Positions 36,877 through 47,180 of a DNA stretch of 64,000 nt are shown here, piece by piece; the stretch's first letter is position 1, and each line of letters opens with the position of its first letter. The notes below the pieces were generated by a model, which saw nothing but the letters and a program-made list of their open reading frames with translations, was not told where the DNA came from and did not search any database. The DNA is taken from the NCBI GenBank assembly GCA_003254925.1, contig QANZ01028530.1, positions 29,833-93,832 of the forward strand, given 5' to 3'. The translations under genes and the position numbers were made by a program. Source of the DNA: Chamaecrista fasciculata (taxonomy: Eukaryota > Streptophyta > Magnoliopsida > Fabales > Fabaceae).

Positions 36877-38153
36877 GGGTAAATTACACTTTGGTATCCT
36901 GTGGTTTGACCCTATTTCACTTTGGTACCCTGTGGTTTGAAACTTGACACTTTGGTACCCTGTGGTATTCTCCAGTAACAATTTGGTACCCTTTGGAGCT
37001 ATTTTGTAATTTTAACCATAACAAATTTGCAAAAATTACATATTGACCCCAAAAAATTTTCAAAAAATTACAAATAGGTCCCTGGATACATATTATATAA
37101 GGACTAAAATGAAAAATTTAAAATTTTTTTGGGGTCAATATGTAATTTTTGTAAAATTTATTATGGTTAAAATTACAAAATAGCTCCAAAGGGTACCAAA
37201 GTGTTAATGGAGAATACCACAGGGTACCAAAGTGTCAAGTTTCAAACCACAGGGTACCAAAGTNNNNNNNNNNNNNNNNNNNNNNNNNNNNNNNNNNNNN
37301 NNNNNNNNNNNNNNNNNNNNNNNNNNNNNNNNNNNNNNNNNNNNNNNNNNNNNNNNNNNNNNNNNNNNNNNNNNNNNNNNNNNNNNNNNNNNNNNNNNNN
37401 NNNNNNNNNNNNNNNNNNNNNNNNNNNNNNNNNNNNNNNNNNNNNNNNNNNNNNNNNNNNNNNNNNNNNNNNNNNNNNNNNNNNNNNNNNNNNNNNNNNN
37501 NNNNNNNNNNNNNNNNNNNNNNNNNNNNNNNNNNNNNNNNNNNNNNNNNNNNNNNNNNNNNNNNNNNNNNNNNNNNNNNNNNNNNNNNNNNNNNNNNNNN
37601 NNNNNNNNNNNNNNNNNNNNNNNNNNNNNNNNNNNNNNNNNNNNNNNNNNNNNNNNNNNNNNNNNNNNNNNNNNNNNNNNNNNNNNNNNNNNNNNNNNNN
37701 NNNNNNNNNNNNNNNNNNNNNNNNNNNNNNNNNNNNNNNNNNNNNNNNNNNNNNNNNNNNNNNNNNNNNNNNNNNNNNNNNNNNNNNNNNNNNNNNNNNN
37801 NNNNNNNNNNNNNNNNNNNNNNNNNNNNNNNNNNNNNNNNNNNNNNNNNNNNNNNNNNNNNNNNNNNNNNNNNNNNNNNNNNNNNNNNNNNNNNNNNNNN
37901 NNNNNNNNNNNNNTTTTCATTTTAGTCCCTATATAATATGTATCCAGGGACCTATTTGTAATTTTTTGAATGCATCCGATTTAACTAGAATTGGCCTTGC
38001 AAGATCGTAAGATCGTACGATCTTACGATTTAAATCTAGATCTTGACTGCCTTGATGGAGAATACCACAGGGTACCAAAGTGTCAAGTTTCAAACCACAG
38101 GGTACCAAAGTGAAATAGGGTCAAACCACAGGGTACCAAAGTGTAATTTACCC
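36877..38153. mobile_element. Mutator-like foldback MITE containing an assembly gap
   Basis: The termini GGGTAAATTACACTTTGG and its inverse are flanked by TAATAATAA on both sides (36868-36876, 38154-38162), a 9-bp duplication in low-complexity sequence. Arms carry repeated 'ctttggtaccctgtggtttga'. Positions 37061-37115 are the near-exact inverse of 37914-37968, so the gap lies in the middle of a large palindrome. The right arm has an extra stretch with 'cgtaagatcgtacgatcttacg', itself a perfect palindrome. Open frames across the gap are artefacts. Confidence 0.78.
37264..37913. other. Assembly gap of 650 N
   Basis: Run of 650 undetermined bases in the centre of an inverted repeat. Confidence 0.99.
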
Positions 38154-38162
38154 TAATAATAA

Positions 38163-39497
38163 ATTGTATCATTACTTTGGCAAATTTTATATTCACATGC
38201 ATGCACCAAGCCCAGATGTATACTAATTTTTGTACAATTTGTTGTACGGCGCAGGGTCTATGCATAATGAATCATATGTAGAATAATATTAATTAGTACA
38301 TATATCTCAATTATAAATTATAATATTTATACTTCTAATCATCATGTCGTGGTCTAGATTTGCAAGAATCTTAATCTTCATTCCGAACCACTCTTCTCAT
38401 TTATTATGGATAGTTTGGCAAGCATTCAATTATTTGAACGTACATACATTTACATGCATGATAATTAATATTAATTTTCTAGTACTTACAATTTTAATTT
38501 AGAAACAATTATGTTGAACGTGAGACGCGCGATACATGAAAGGAATTTTTCATGATTCCTCATATTGGTTAATTATGAGTACCATGAGCTCGTGATAAAT
38601 AAATAAAAATATCAAAATGCTCTTTACCTTTTGAAGTTCCCGTTTAGATAAAAAAATTAAAAGATTTAAAGATGGGTAAACTCCAAAGATAAATTGTTAT
38701 ATATTTTATACATGTTGAAATATTTTAATTAGTACATTCATACTATATACTGATAACTTTTTTTATTTTTAATCATTGATTTTGGTGGTTATAGATACAA
38801 AAAATGATAAAATTAAATTTTATAATGATAACAAGTAATTTAATTTAAAATTTCTCCATATTTAAGTCAAAATTTAAATATTCAACTATTCATATATATA
38901 AGAATATTCTATTCATGATTCACACATGATCATCCTGTTATAACTTGTATAAACATTAAATATTAACATATATATGACATATCTCATCACATATAATAAA
39001 TTTATATATACTTAATTAAATAATTGTTGGAGAAAAATACTTGAAATAAATCAATTACTAATGGTGATAACTGATAAACAAAAAAGAAAAACGAAAAAGC
39101 CACTATATTAAGATCTTCCTCATGAAGGAAAGGATTTCAAATAGCTAGTCGTTGTCCAAGTATATATAGCTGCAAAAGTTGGCAACATGCATGGGTTTAC
39201 CATGGTAGAATATTTAGATTGATGTGAAAGTTTAAATTAATATGGTGTACTGTCCTCTACCAAACTTTAAATATAATATGGTGCAGTTTTTTTATATATA
39301 AAAGAATTATTTGACATCTCTTTTTTTTTTTGGTAGATAAATCATTAATTAGGTAATAAGATCTCTGCAAATTTAATTCGCAATCTATTTCACTTTATAC
39401 TAGCTAGATATTTTTATACATAGAATAATTAAATAAACTTAGTGGAACAAACTTTTATCTACTTATTTATTAATCTAACTTTTTGCGCTATAAAGCT

Positions 39498-39540
<43 letters not shown>

Positions 39541-40347
39541 ANAGCTTATTATCTTTTCCATTAATTATACATAGAGGAAAATTAATTATTTATTGCAAAT
39601 TGCAAATAAAACATTGTGAAAGTTTGAATATTCATGTATATTAGTTCTTAATCATAGAGGTTATACTTGTAGATGTGGAATTAGGTGATATATATTAGAT
39701 ACTCAATATTAATAATAGCAATAATAATTTAGAATTTAATTTGTAGGATGCATGCATGCACAACACAACTAATCTTCCTTTTCCTTAAGATCTTATTGAA
39801 AATATTTTTATTAGAAGAGTTATATCTTAGTTATAGAGTTTTTTAAACTTAAACAAAAATTAATATTTGCATAAACTAGAAAACAGAGACGTGACCGGAG
39901 ATAACTCATGTTCACCAAAAAAATCTTTTTCTCTTCTTTAAGTATGATAGTTATGATATTAAGGGATCAAAATTGTTATACCAAACTACCAATAATTGTG
40001 TGTACGTGCTGCATGATTTTGTATGCTTCTTAATTAGTTCTTATTTTGTTTTCAGGACAGTCTTTTTGTTATTTAATTATTATAAGTAAATTATTGTTTT
40101 TTAATATTTTTCATTATTCATGCGCCATTAGTTTTGCCGTTTAATAAAGAGTTATTGGAATGAGTTAGTATATGATGCAATTTGTTGCATCTATACCAAA
40201 CAAGTGATGTGGCTCAATATCATCCATCCATAATGGTAATGAGTAATATATTATCTTGACGTTAAAAAAAAAAAAAAACACTTTTCTCTCTTAGGGTTTT
40301 TCTGCAATTAAACAGCATGTTGTCTTTGGGAGGGTGGCTCTTTTCTT
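38163..40347. other. AT-rich intergenic DNA with a (TA)n microsatellite
   Basis: No gene. A (TA)n run lies at about 39500-39533, with one N at 39542. 'atgcatgcatgca' style repeats and many short AT tracts occur. Confidence 0.6.
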
Positions 40348-40352
40348 GTTTT

Positions 40353-40781
40353 TGATACGAGTATAAGTTCTTAGGAGAACCACACTTTAAAAGTTAGCTG
40401 TTGAAGTTAGAGAACCCAAGACCTTATATAGTGCTTTACCTTTAGCTGACTACCCGATGTGCGACTCGTATCATTATATACCCCTTCGAAAGCCGACGTC
40501 CACGGCGTCCCACACTATTGACACTGGTCCATTAATAGCTCTTTCCACTTTTGGTGGCTCCATACAACTTCCAGTATTCGGCACGACGCATCGTACGTAC
40601 CTTAATTCAGCCTATAGGTCGCCCCCTCCGTGTCGGTCTGCTCTCAATGAAAGCACCAATTGATACAAGAATAAGCCCTTAGGAGAACCACACCTCAAAA
40701 GCTAGCTGTTGAAGTTCAGGAGCCCAAAGCCTTATATAGTGCTTTACCTTTAGCTAACTACCCGATGTGAGACTCGTATCA
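40353..40781 (-). mobile_element. TRIM (terminal-repeat retrotransposon in miniature), 429 bp
   Basis: Two direct LTRs of 121 bp, 40353-40473 and 40661-40781, both TGATAC...GTATCA, enclose a 187-bp centre without coding capacity. On the minus strand the 'tatataaggc' TATA-like motif lies in the LTR, and 'aattggtgctttcattgagagc' next to the 40661 LTR is in the position of a primer-binding site. Flanks GTTTT and GTCTT are a 5-bp duplication with one difference. The LTRs resemble each other closely, pointing to moderate age. Confidence 0.88.
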
Positions 40782-41002
40782 GTCTTTGTAATAATAACTT
40801 CTTGATCTTTATAGAAGAGGATATTTCTTTCTTAGTTGTATATTTTCTCCTCTTAATAATGAGAATTTTTTTATCTACAATATTTACTCCATTCTTCATC
40901 AGATTTGGATCTATTTAGAACACTCTAAAGTAAGATGATGAAGTTTCTTCAAAGAGGATGACACATGTGTTTCCTTGTAGAGTTCATTTATAATCATCTT
41001 TT

Positions 41003-41463
41003 AGGTTAAGTGGTCAATTTGGCCCTCAAATTATGTGGTTAATTTTATTTTGATCCTCAAACTATTTTTTATTTTGTTTTGGTCCTCAAACTATGGGGCT
41101 AGTATAATTTTGGTCTTCATTTTTTTTTCTTTTGGTCCTCAAACTATTTTTTGTTCCACAAATGTGATTTCATCTAGCTAGTTTCTACCGTTATTTTTAA
41201 CATGGACAACTGAGATGAATTATTTCTCACTTATATATGTCATAATAAACGAGTACGTTGACAAAGTGAGAAAAAAATTTTAATTTTTAGTTACAAATTG
41301 GAGATAAATTTATGGTTGATTTTGTTTTTAAAGAGTGAAAATTTTTATCTTTTTGTTTAATCACTTATTATAAGTTTGAGGATCAATATGAAACTGGCCC
41401 CATTGTTTAGGACCAAAATAAAAGTAACCCCATAGTTTGAGGACCATAATGACCATTTGACCT
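41003..41463. mobile_element. MITE with perfect 8-bp duplication (AGGT...ACCT)
   Basis: The 461-bp element begins AGGTTAAGTGGTCAATTTGG and ends CATAATGACCATTTGACCT, flanked by CATCTTTT at 40995-41002 and 41464-41471. Ends resemble those of the element at 21922-22464, so both may belong to one hAT-type superfamily. Confidence 0.9.
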
Positions 41464-41614
41464 CATCTTTTATTATTCAAATGTTTATTTATATTAATTT
41501 GGGCTATAAATATTTTTCTAAAGTTAAAACTACTTAAGGTGTCTTATCTTTGTCTTTTTGTTCTAAGTGCTTAGTAGAAGAATAAGCTTGTTATTTACTT
41601 GATGTATTGTCTTG

Positions 41615-41650
<36 letters not shown>

Positions 41651-41691
41651 TGTATTTTTTTTGTGCTTTATTCATTAATAAAATTATTCAG

Positions 41692-41726
<35 letters not shown>

Positions 41727-41802
41727 ACCTCAGTTTTCAAAACATAAGTGGAATAAAGAAGTTTAACGCATGTGATGAGTTTGATCTCAATCTTATAAAC
41801 TA

Positions 41803-42684
41803 GGCAAAGGATCTGTTGGTACCTAATATTTAGGGTCAGTTTTAGTTATGCCTTCAATGTTTGTTTTGTGTCAATTATGCCCTCAAAGTTTCATATTGTT
41901 GTCAATTATACCCTAACCTCAATTTTTTTTACCAAAGTCCTATTTTGGTCCATCAGGTTTGCTTAAAGTTCCGTTTTGGTCCCTCAGCTCAAAGTCCTTC
42001 ATTCATCATCATCACCACCACCACCACCACCACCACCACCACCATCAGTAGCAGCAACACCATCGTTGTCAGCAACAACACCATCACTGCCGCCGAGCTT
42101 TTCCGATGAGGTTCGTCTTCTTTGGAGAACTTTTCGGCGAGATACAACGACTCTGACGACTATAATACTCCTAATGTAAGGATTTTTTTTACCTTTTGAG
42201 TTCAATGACGACCTCCATTTTGCGAAAAAATGATTGGCAAGCCGCCAAAAATTTACACAATCATCGAAAATCATATTTTCGATCATTTGTTCGCAAAATG
42301 CAGGACGCCATTGAACTCAACAGGTCAAAAAACCTTGAATTAGAGTTTTCGTAGTCGTCAGGGTCGTTGTGTATCTTGCCGGAAAAGTTCACCGGAGAAG
42401 ACGAACCTCGCGAGAAAAGCTTGACGGCGGCGGTGGTGCTGTGGCTGACAGTGGTGGTGGTGGTGGTGAAAATGATGATGAATGAAGGACTTTGAGCCGA
42501 GGGTCCAAAATGGAACTTTGAGCAAACTCGAGGGACCAAAATAAGACTTTGACAAAAAAAAATTGAGGTTAGGGTATAATTGACAACAATGTGAAATGTT
42601 GGGGCCATAATTGACGCAAAGCAAACGTTGGAAGCATAACTGAAACTGACCCAAAACATTAAGGGCACCAACAGATCTTTTGCC
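41803..42684. mobile_element. Long foldback (Mutator-like) element, 882 bp
   Basis: Almost the whole element is one inverted repeat: left 'ggcaaaggatctgttggtac' pairs with right 'caccaacagatcttttgcc', and the arms meet near 42255 at 'cgaaaatcatattttcg'. Arms contain mirrored trinucleotide runs, (cac)n at 42009-42045 and (gtg)n at about 42449-42467. Open frames in it are low-complexity. Two (TA)n runs at 41617-41650 and 41697-41722 lie just upstream. No clear target duplication was found. Confidence 0.75.
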
Positions 42685-43136
42685 TAAATAATATAAATAT
42701 AAATTAAAGAAAATAGAAGGAGAAACAAACTCATCACTAAATTGGTATAGGGAGTCTTTTTTTCGGCCAAAAATTAGTATAGCTAGGGAGTTAATTAGTA
42801 AAACCAACGTAAAAGATCATATTAATATTATGTGTTATACCAAAATGAAAAGTTCATAATGGTATCCCAAACAGCTCCTAAATGAAGTTTAGTTCCATGT
42901 CTTTAAAAAGGGAAACAAATTAAAATAGGATAGATATATTAATTTCTAGACTAAATGAAAAAACTAAATTAACTTATTAATGTACTTTTGACCACATAAA
43001 TGCATGGTTGATCCAAAGACCAAAACAAGATGACTGTCAAGTGTCAATGCTTTGAACTTTTTTTTTTTTTTTTTTTTTTTTNTTTTTTTTTTTTGAATTG
43101 AACAAAACAGAGAAAAGGAAACAAGAAAATAAAAAA

Positions 43137-46100
43137 CTAAAAGAAACAACGAACTCCCGGGACAAAGCTATCGATCCAGGGCCATATCTCCTTGATTTTG
43201 AACCTGTGATTTGCGAGGGCAATAGTCCATTTATTACTGGGATGCTTCAACAACTCCTCAATGTCTTCTTTGATAGTTTCCGTGTGCATGTTCTGGCATG
43301 TGAGCTTTCCCTGGGAACAGAATTTATGCTGGCAAACCAAAAGAGCAGTTTCTTCTCTGATATCCATGCTATATTCCAAAAAGGTTCTGAAACCTTTAAG
43401 GAAAGTTTCCTCAATCGGCTGTCTGTCCTTTTCACAGTAGTAGAATAACATCTGAGGGCCGTTATAGGTGAAGCAGAAAGCAGTGAAGATGATTTTCTGT
43501 TGGGCTTTAAAACGATCATTTGTAAGAATGATATCTCCAATTTTCCAATTGTAAGGAATGTCAGAAATAGCAGGGCGATTACATTCTTGAATTGTGCTGA
43601 TATGGAGTTCCTTCACCTTGGTATGGGAGATCCTCGTTTTGGAGATTTGATTATTCCAAATATTAATAATTGAAATAGGAGCAGGTTTTTCATGTTTGAA
43701 TTTAACCTCATTCCTATGGGAATAAATTGCCCAACAGAACCAGAGAACGTTCTCCGTAAAACCTTCATGATCTGTGATTTGATGTTGCTCAGAGAGGAAG
43801 TGATGGATCCAATCTTTGAAATTATTTACTGGGAGGTTTTCATTTCTAAGTCCTAACTGAGAGCCAAACCAAGCTGCTCTTGTTAAGGGGCAGCTAAAAA
43901 ACAAGTGATTTTCATCCTCAAGAGCATCACAACCAAACGCACACATACCATCTATATTGAAGTGTTTCTTGAGTAAATTCTCACCAAGCGGAAGGCTGTT
44001 ATGAACACATTTCCATGTGAAGAGGGAGAGTTTTGGGGGCAGCTCAGCATTCCAAATGGAAGACCAATTAAAATTAGCCATTGTACTTATACCATTTCGC
44101 TCTCTCTGAAGATCGATGTAAGCATTCTTGACAGTGTAAATCCCTTTATGTCCCCTTGTCCAAATGATGGAATCTGGTCTATCTGTGTGGGAGAGCGGGA
44201 TTTTTAGAATTTCCCTTGTGTCTGTTTCGCTAAACATGTTAGCGACTGTAATCTCATCCCATCTCTGGCTATTTGTGATAAGTTCCGCAACAGTTTGGAT
44301 TTCATTTCTCTCCTGAATTGGGGTGTACCAAAGATTACTTCCGATTTTAATGTTTATTCCGTTCCCAACTCTCCATCTGCAATCTTTTATAATTTCTTCG
44401 GCTCTCTTGCAAATTGCACGAGCAAAGGGGGAAGAGAGGGAATTGCTTTTAAAAGATAGATTATCTTTGTTAAAGCAATATTTTGCCATGAAAGCATTAG
44501 AAAGGAGGGAGTCCTTATTGCTAATAATTCTCCAGACTTGTCTGCCGATCAGAGCTTGGTTAAAGTCCTTAAATCTTCTAATCCCCAGCCCACCCTTATG
44601 TTTCGGTTGACAAATCTTGTGCCAAGCTAACATGTGTGGGGCATTAGGGTTTTGGTGGTTTCCCCAAAAGAAATTTGCCACCACAGAATCACATTTTTTG
44701 GCTTCTTTATCCGAGAGCGAAAAGTATGAAAGATGGTATACTGGTATGGAGGAGAGCACAGATTTTATAAGGACAACTCTGCTAGCTTGAGACAGTAAGC
44801 TAGCCTTCCATCCTGACAGTTTCCTTTGCAGCGTTTCATGTATCTCCTCAAAAATTTTCCTATCTCTAGCATCTCCGTCAATATAACTTCCCAGATATTT
44901 ATTGAATTTGTCTACTCTCTTGAGGGAGGAAGATTGACACAGCATTTTTTGGAATCTATTAGGGGTGTTGGGACTGAAAGTTATTTCAGACTTGGTCGTA
45001 TTGACCACAAGGCCTGAGGCTCGACCAAAGGATGTGAAGATCTCCTTGAATCTGTTACAAGACACTAAGTCTGCCTTGAAGAACAGAAGAATATCATCTG
45101 CATAGATGAGATGATTGACAGGGGGAGCCTGTCTCGAAATTTTAATACCTTTAAGGGCTCCTTCCTGCTGTGCCTTAATGAGTCTGCCAGAGAGAACATT
45201 CATACAGATGATAAACAGGTACGGGGATATGGGGTCACCCTGTCTGAGACCTGCTTTAGGGCAAAAAGGCTCGGACAGATTTCCATTAACTTGGATTCTA
45301 AAGGAGGTAGTGGAGATGCATTGATGTATTAGTTGGATCCAATGTGCGGGAAAGTTCATTTCCTTCAGAACTTCAATCAAAAAGTCCCAGGAGATTTTGT
45401 CATAGGCTTTGAGCAAATCAATTTTCAAACTCGCCCAGTAGCTCTTACCTTTCTTACATCTCCTAATATATCTGATCAGCTCGTGGGCTACCAGGATGTT
45501 ATCACTAATCAGCCTTCCCTTCGCAAAGGCGTTTTGAAATGGGGTAATCACATCACTCATAATTTGTTGTAGCCTATTGGCAAGGGTCTTGGAAATTATT
45601 TTATACGCCACATTACAGAGACTTATTGGTCTGAAGTCTTTGAAGTTTTCCTGGTGTTCCCCTTTAGGAATGAGAGTGATGATGGTTTGATTGAGTTCCT
45701 TCAAGAGGTAACCTCTATTAAGGAAGGAGGAAACCATGGCTATGAGGTCATTTCCAACCACAGGCCAAAATTGTTGGTAAAAAATGGCAGGAATACCATC
45801 AGGGCCCGGGGTTTTGTGGCCATTAATTTGGAAAACCGCCGTCTCAATCTCCATGATTGTGAAGGGCTTATTCAGGATATTGATATGCTCAGGGGTTAAT
45901 TTCACTATCTGGGAGTCCTGGATCACTGTTGTTATGTTCTCCAGTCTATAATTATTGGGAACTGTAAAAAGATCTTGAAAGTAGCTATTCGCAGCCTTTA
46001 GAATGTCATTTTCACTCCAGTTCCAGTTACCAGAAGGGTCTTGGATGGCAACAATTCTAGCTCTACTTCTCCTCTGTTTGACGACAGAGTGGAAATATTT

Positions 46101-47180
46101 GGTGTTTCTTTCACCATTAATTAACCACATTTGTCTCGCTCTTTGGGCCCAAAAAATTTGCTCACACTGTAAAAGGAATTCCAACTTTGCCCTGAAGCCT
46201 CTCTCTTTATTAAAAAGATGAGGAGTGGGGTTTTTTGTGAACTCTTCCTGCAACTCCGCCAGTGCTTTTTCAGTGTCAATGATTTGTGTTTTAATATTTC
46301 CAAAATGGTGTTTATTCCACCATTTCAGCTTTGTCGTTGTTTTCTTAATCTTGTCCACAAATCTATAGGCTGCCGATCCTTGACGATTTTCATTTTCAGA
46401 CCAGGCACTTCTGATAATCTTTCCACAGTCTTCATGGTTTAACCACATTTCTTCAAAGAGAAATCTGCGGTTAATTTTCAGGTCAGGGCCCTCCGTATGT
46501 AGTAAGATAGGGGCATGGTCAGAACTAGCGATGGACATTACTTCAATCCAAGTTTGTTGGAAAAGATCCATCCAATTTGAATTACACCAGCCCCTGTCCA
46601 ACTTTTCGTAGATTCTCTGATCCTGCTTCCTATTATTGCTCCAAGTGTATTGGTTTCCTTTGGAGACTATATCAATGAGATGTTTTGCATTCATGACTTC
46701 AAGTGGTCTCGTAAAATTTTTAAATTTGGAGCTACCAGACCACTTGTCACTCGGGAAGAAAACTTGGTTAAAATCCCCTATGAGAAGCCAGGGTTTCGTA
46801 GATGGGTCTATAGATTCAATAAACTCCCATAATTTGTGTCTTTTATGGCGCTTGGGAGGGCCATAAATGTTGGAGATTATAACCGATTTACCAGCAGGCA
46901 GTAAAAGGTACCCATGAATCCAGTACTTGCATTTAGAAACAAGTTGAAATACAAGAGGTTTACTCCAAAAAATTGCTAGACCCCCACTTCTACCCTTAGC
47001 ATCAACATTCAAAACATAGCCAAAACCTAGACTAGAGCATAAGATATTAAGCTTGTCAACTGAGCATTTGGTTTCTTGGAGACATAATACATCTGGTTTA
47101 CATTTTAGGCAAATTTTTTTGAGTCTAGTCCTTGCCGAGGTTTTGCCTAGACCTCGACAATTCCAAGATAAGACCTTCAT
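43137..47180 (-). CDS. LINE ORF2 polyprotein: endonuclease, reverse transcriptase, zinc domain, degenerate RNase H
   Basis: The 1347-residue frame begins MKVLSWNCRGLGK, the start of the AP-type endonuclease (about 1-230: QETKC near 35, IGDFNQV near 135, SDHAPIL near 220). Reverse transcriptase follows (about 490-760) with FRPISLCNVAYK, AGLRQGDPISPYLF and the catalytic YADD near residue 693. A zinc-binding domain (C-x3-C with H...C, near 1077-1095) follows. The C-terminal part from about 1215 has the layout of the RNase H domain seen in the other LINE, but the expected acidic residues in the TDGA and SD positions are not present (AFCFTYNG, LLVCQH). The enzyme nicks DNA and primes cDNA synthesis at the target site. 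Its ATG overlaps the ORF1 stop codon (ATGA). Confidence 0.95.
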   Translation of the reverse strand: MKVLSWNCRGLGKTSARTRLKKICLKCKPDVLCLQETKCSVDKLNILCSSLGFGYVLNVDAKGRSGGLAIFWSKPLVFQLVSKCKYWIHGYLLLPAGKSVIISNIYGPPKRHKRHKLWEFIESIDPSTKPWLLIGDFNQVFFPSDKWSGSSKFKNFTRPLEVMNAKHLIDIVSKGNQYTWSNNRKQDQRIYEKLDRGWCNSNWMDLFQQTWIEVMSIASSDHAPILLHTEGPDLKINRRFLFEEMWLNHEDCGKIIRSAWSENENRQGSAAYRFVDKIKKTTTKLKWWNKHHFGNIKTQIIDTEKALAELQEEFTKNPTPHLFNKERGFRAKLEFLLQCEQIFWAQRARQMWLINGERNTKYFHSVVKQRRSRARIVAIQDPSGNWNWSENDILKAANSYFQDLFTVPNNYRLENITTVIQDSQIVKLTPEHINILNKPFTIMEIETAVFQINGHKTPGPDGIPAIFYQQFWPVVGNDLIAMVSSFLNRGYLLKELNQTIITLIPKGEHQENFKDFRPISLCNVAYKIISKTLANRLQQIMSDVITPFQNAFAKGRLISDNILVAHELIRYIRRCKKGKSYWASLKIDLLKAYDKISWDFLIEVLKEMNFPAHWIQLIHQCISTTSFRIQVNGNLSEPFCPKAGLRQGDPISPYLFIICMNVLSGRLIKAQQEGALKGIKISRQAPPVNHLIYADDILLFFKADLVSCNRFKEIFTSFGRASGLVVNTTKSEITFSPNTPNRFQKMLCQSSSLKRVDKFNKYLGSYIDGDARDRKIFEEIHETLQRKLSGWKASLLSQASRVVLIKSVLSSIPVYHLSYFSLSDKEAKKCDSVVANFFWGNHQNPNAPHMLAWHKICQPKHKGGLGIRRFKDFNQALIGRQVWRIISNKDSLLSNAFMAKYCFNKDNLSFKSNSLSSPFARAICKRAEEIIKDCRWRVGNGINIKIGSNLWYTPIQERNEIQTVAELITNSQRWDEITVANMFSETDTREILKIPLSHTDRPDSIIWTRGHKGIYTVKNAYIDLQRERNGISTMANFNWSSIWNAELPPKLSLFTWKCVHNSLPLGENLLKKHFNIDGMCAFGCDALEDENHLFFSCPLTRAAWFGSQLGLRNENLPVNNFKDWIHHFLSEQHQITDHEGFTENVLWFCWAIYSHRNEVKFKHEKPAPISIINIWNNQISKTRISHTKVKELHISTIQECNRPAISDIPYNWKIGDIILTNDRFKAQQKIIFTAFCFTYNGPQMLFYYCEKDRQPIEETFLKGFRTFLEYSMDIREETALLVCQHKFCSQGKLTCQNMHTETIKEDIEELLKHPSNKWTIALANHRFKIKEIWPWIDSFVPGVRCFF

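Noticed and set aside
37201-38010. Long open frames of more than 230 codons
   Set aside because: They run through the 650-N gap and have no real sequence.
41861-42286. His/Pro/Thr-rich or Gly/Asp-rich small proteins
   Set aside because: They come from (cac)n and (gtg)n runs in a foldback element.
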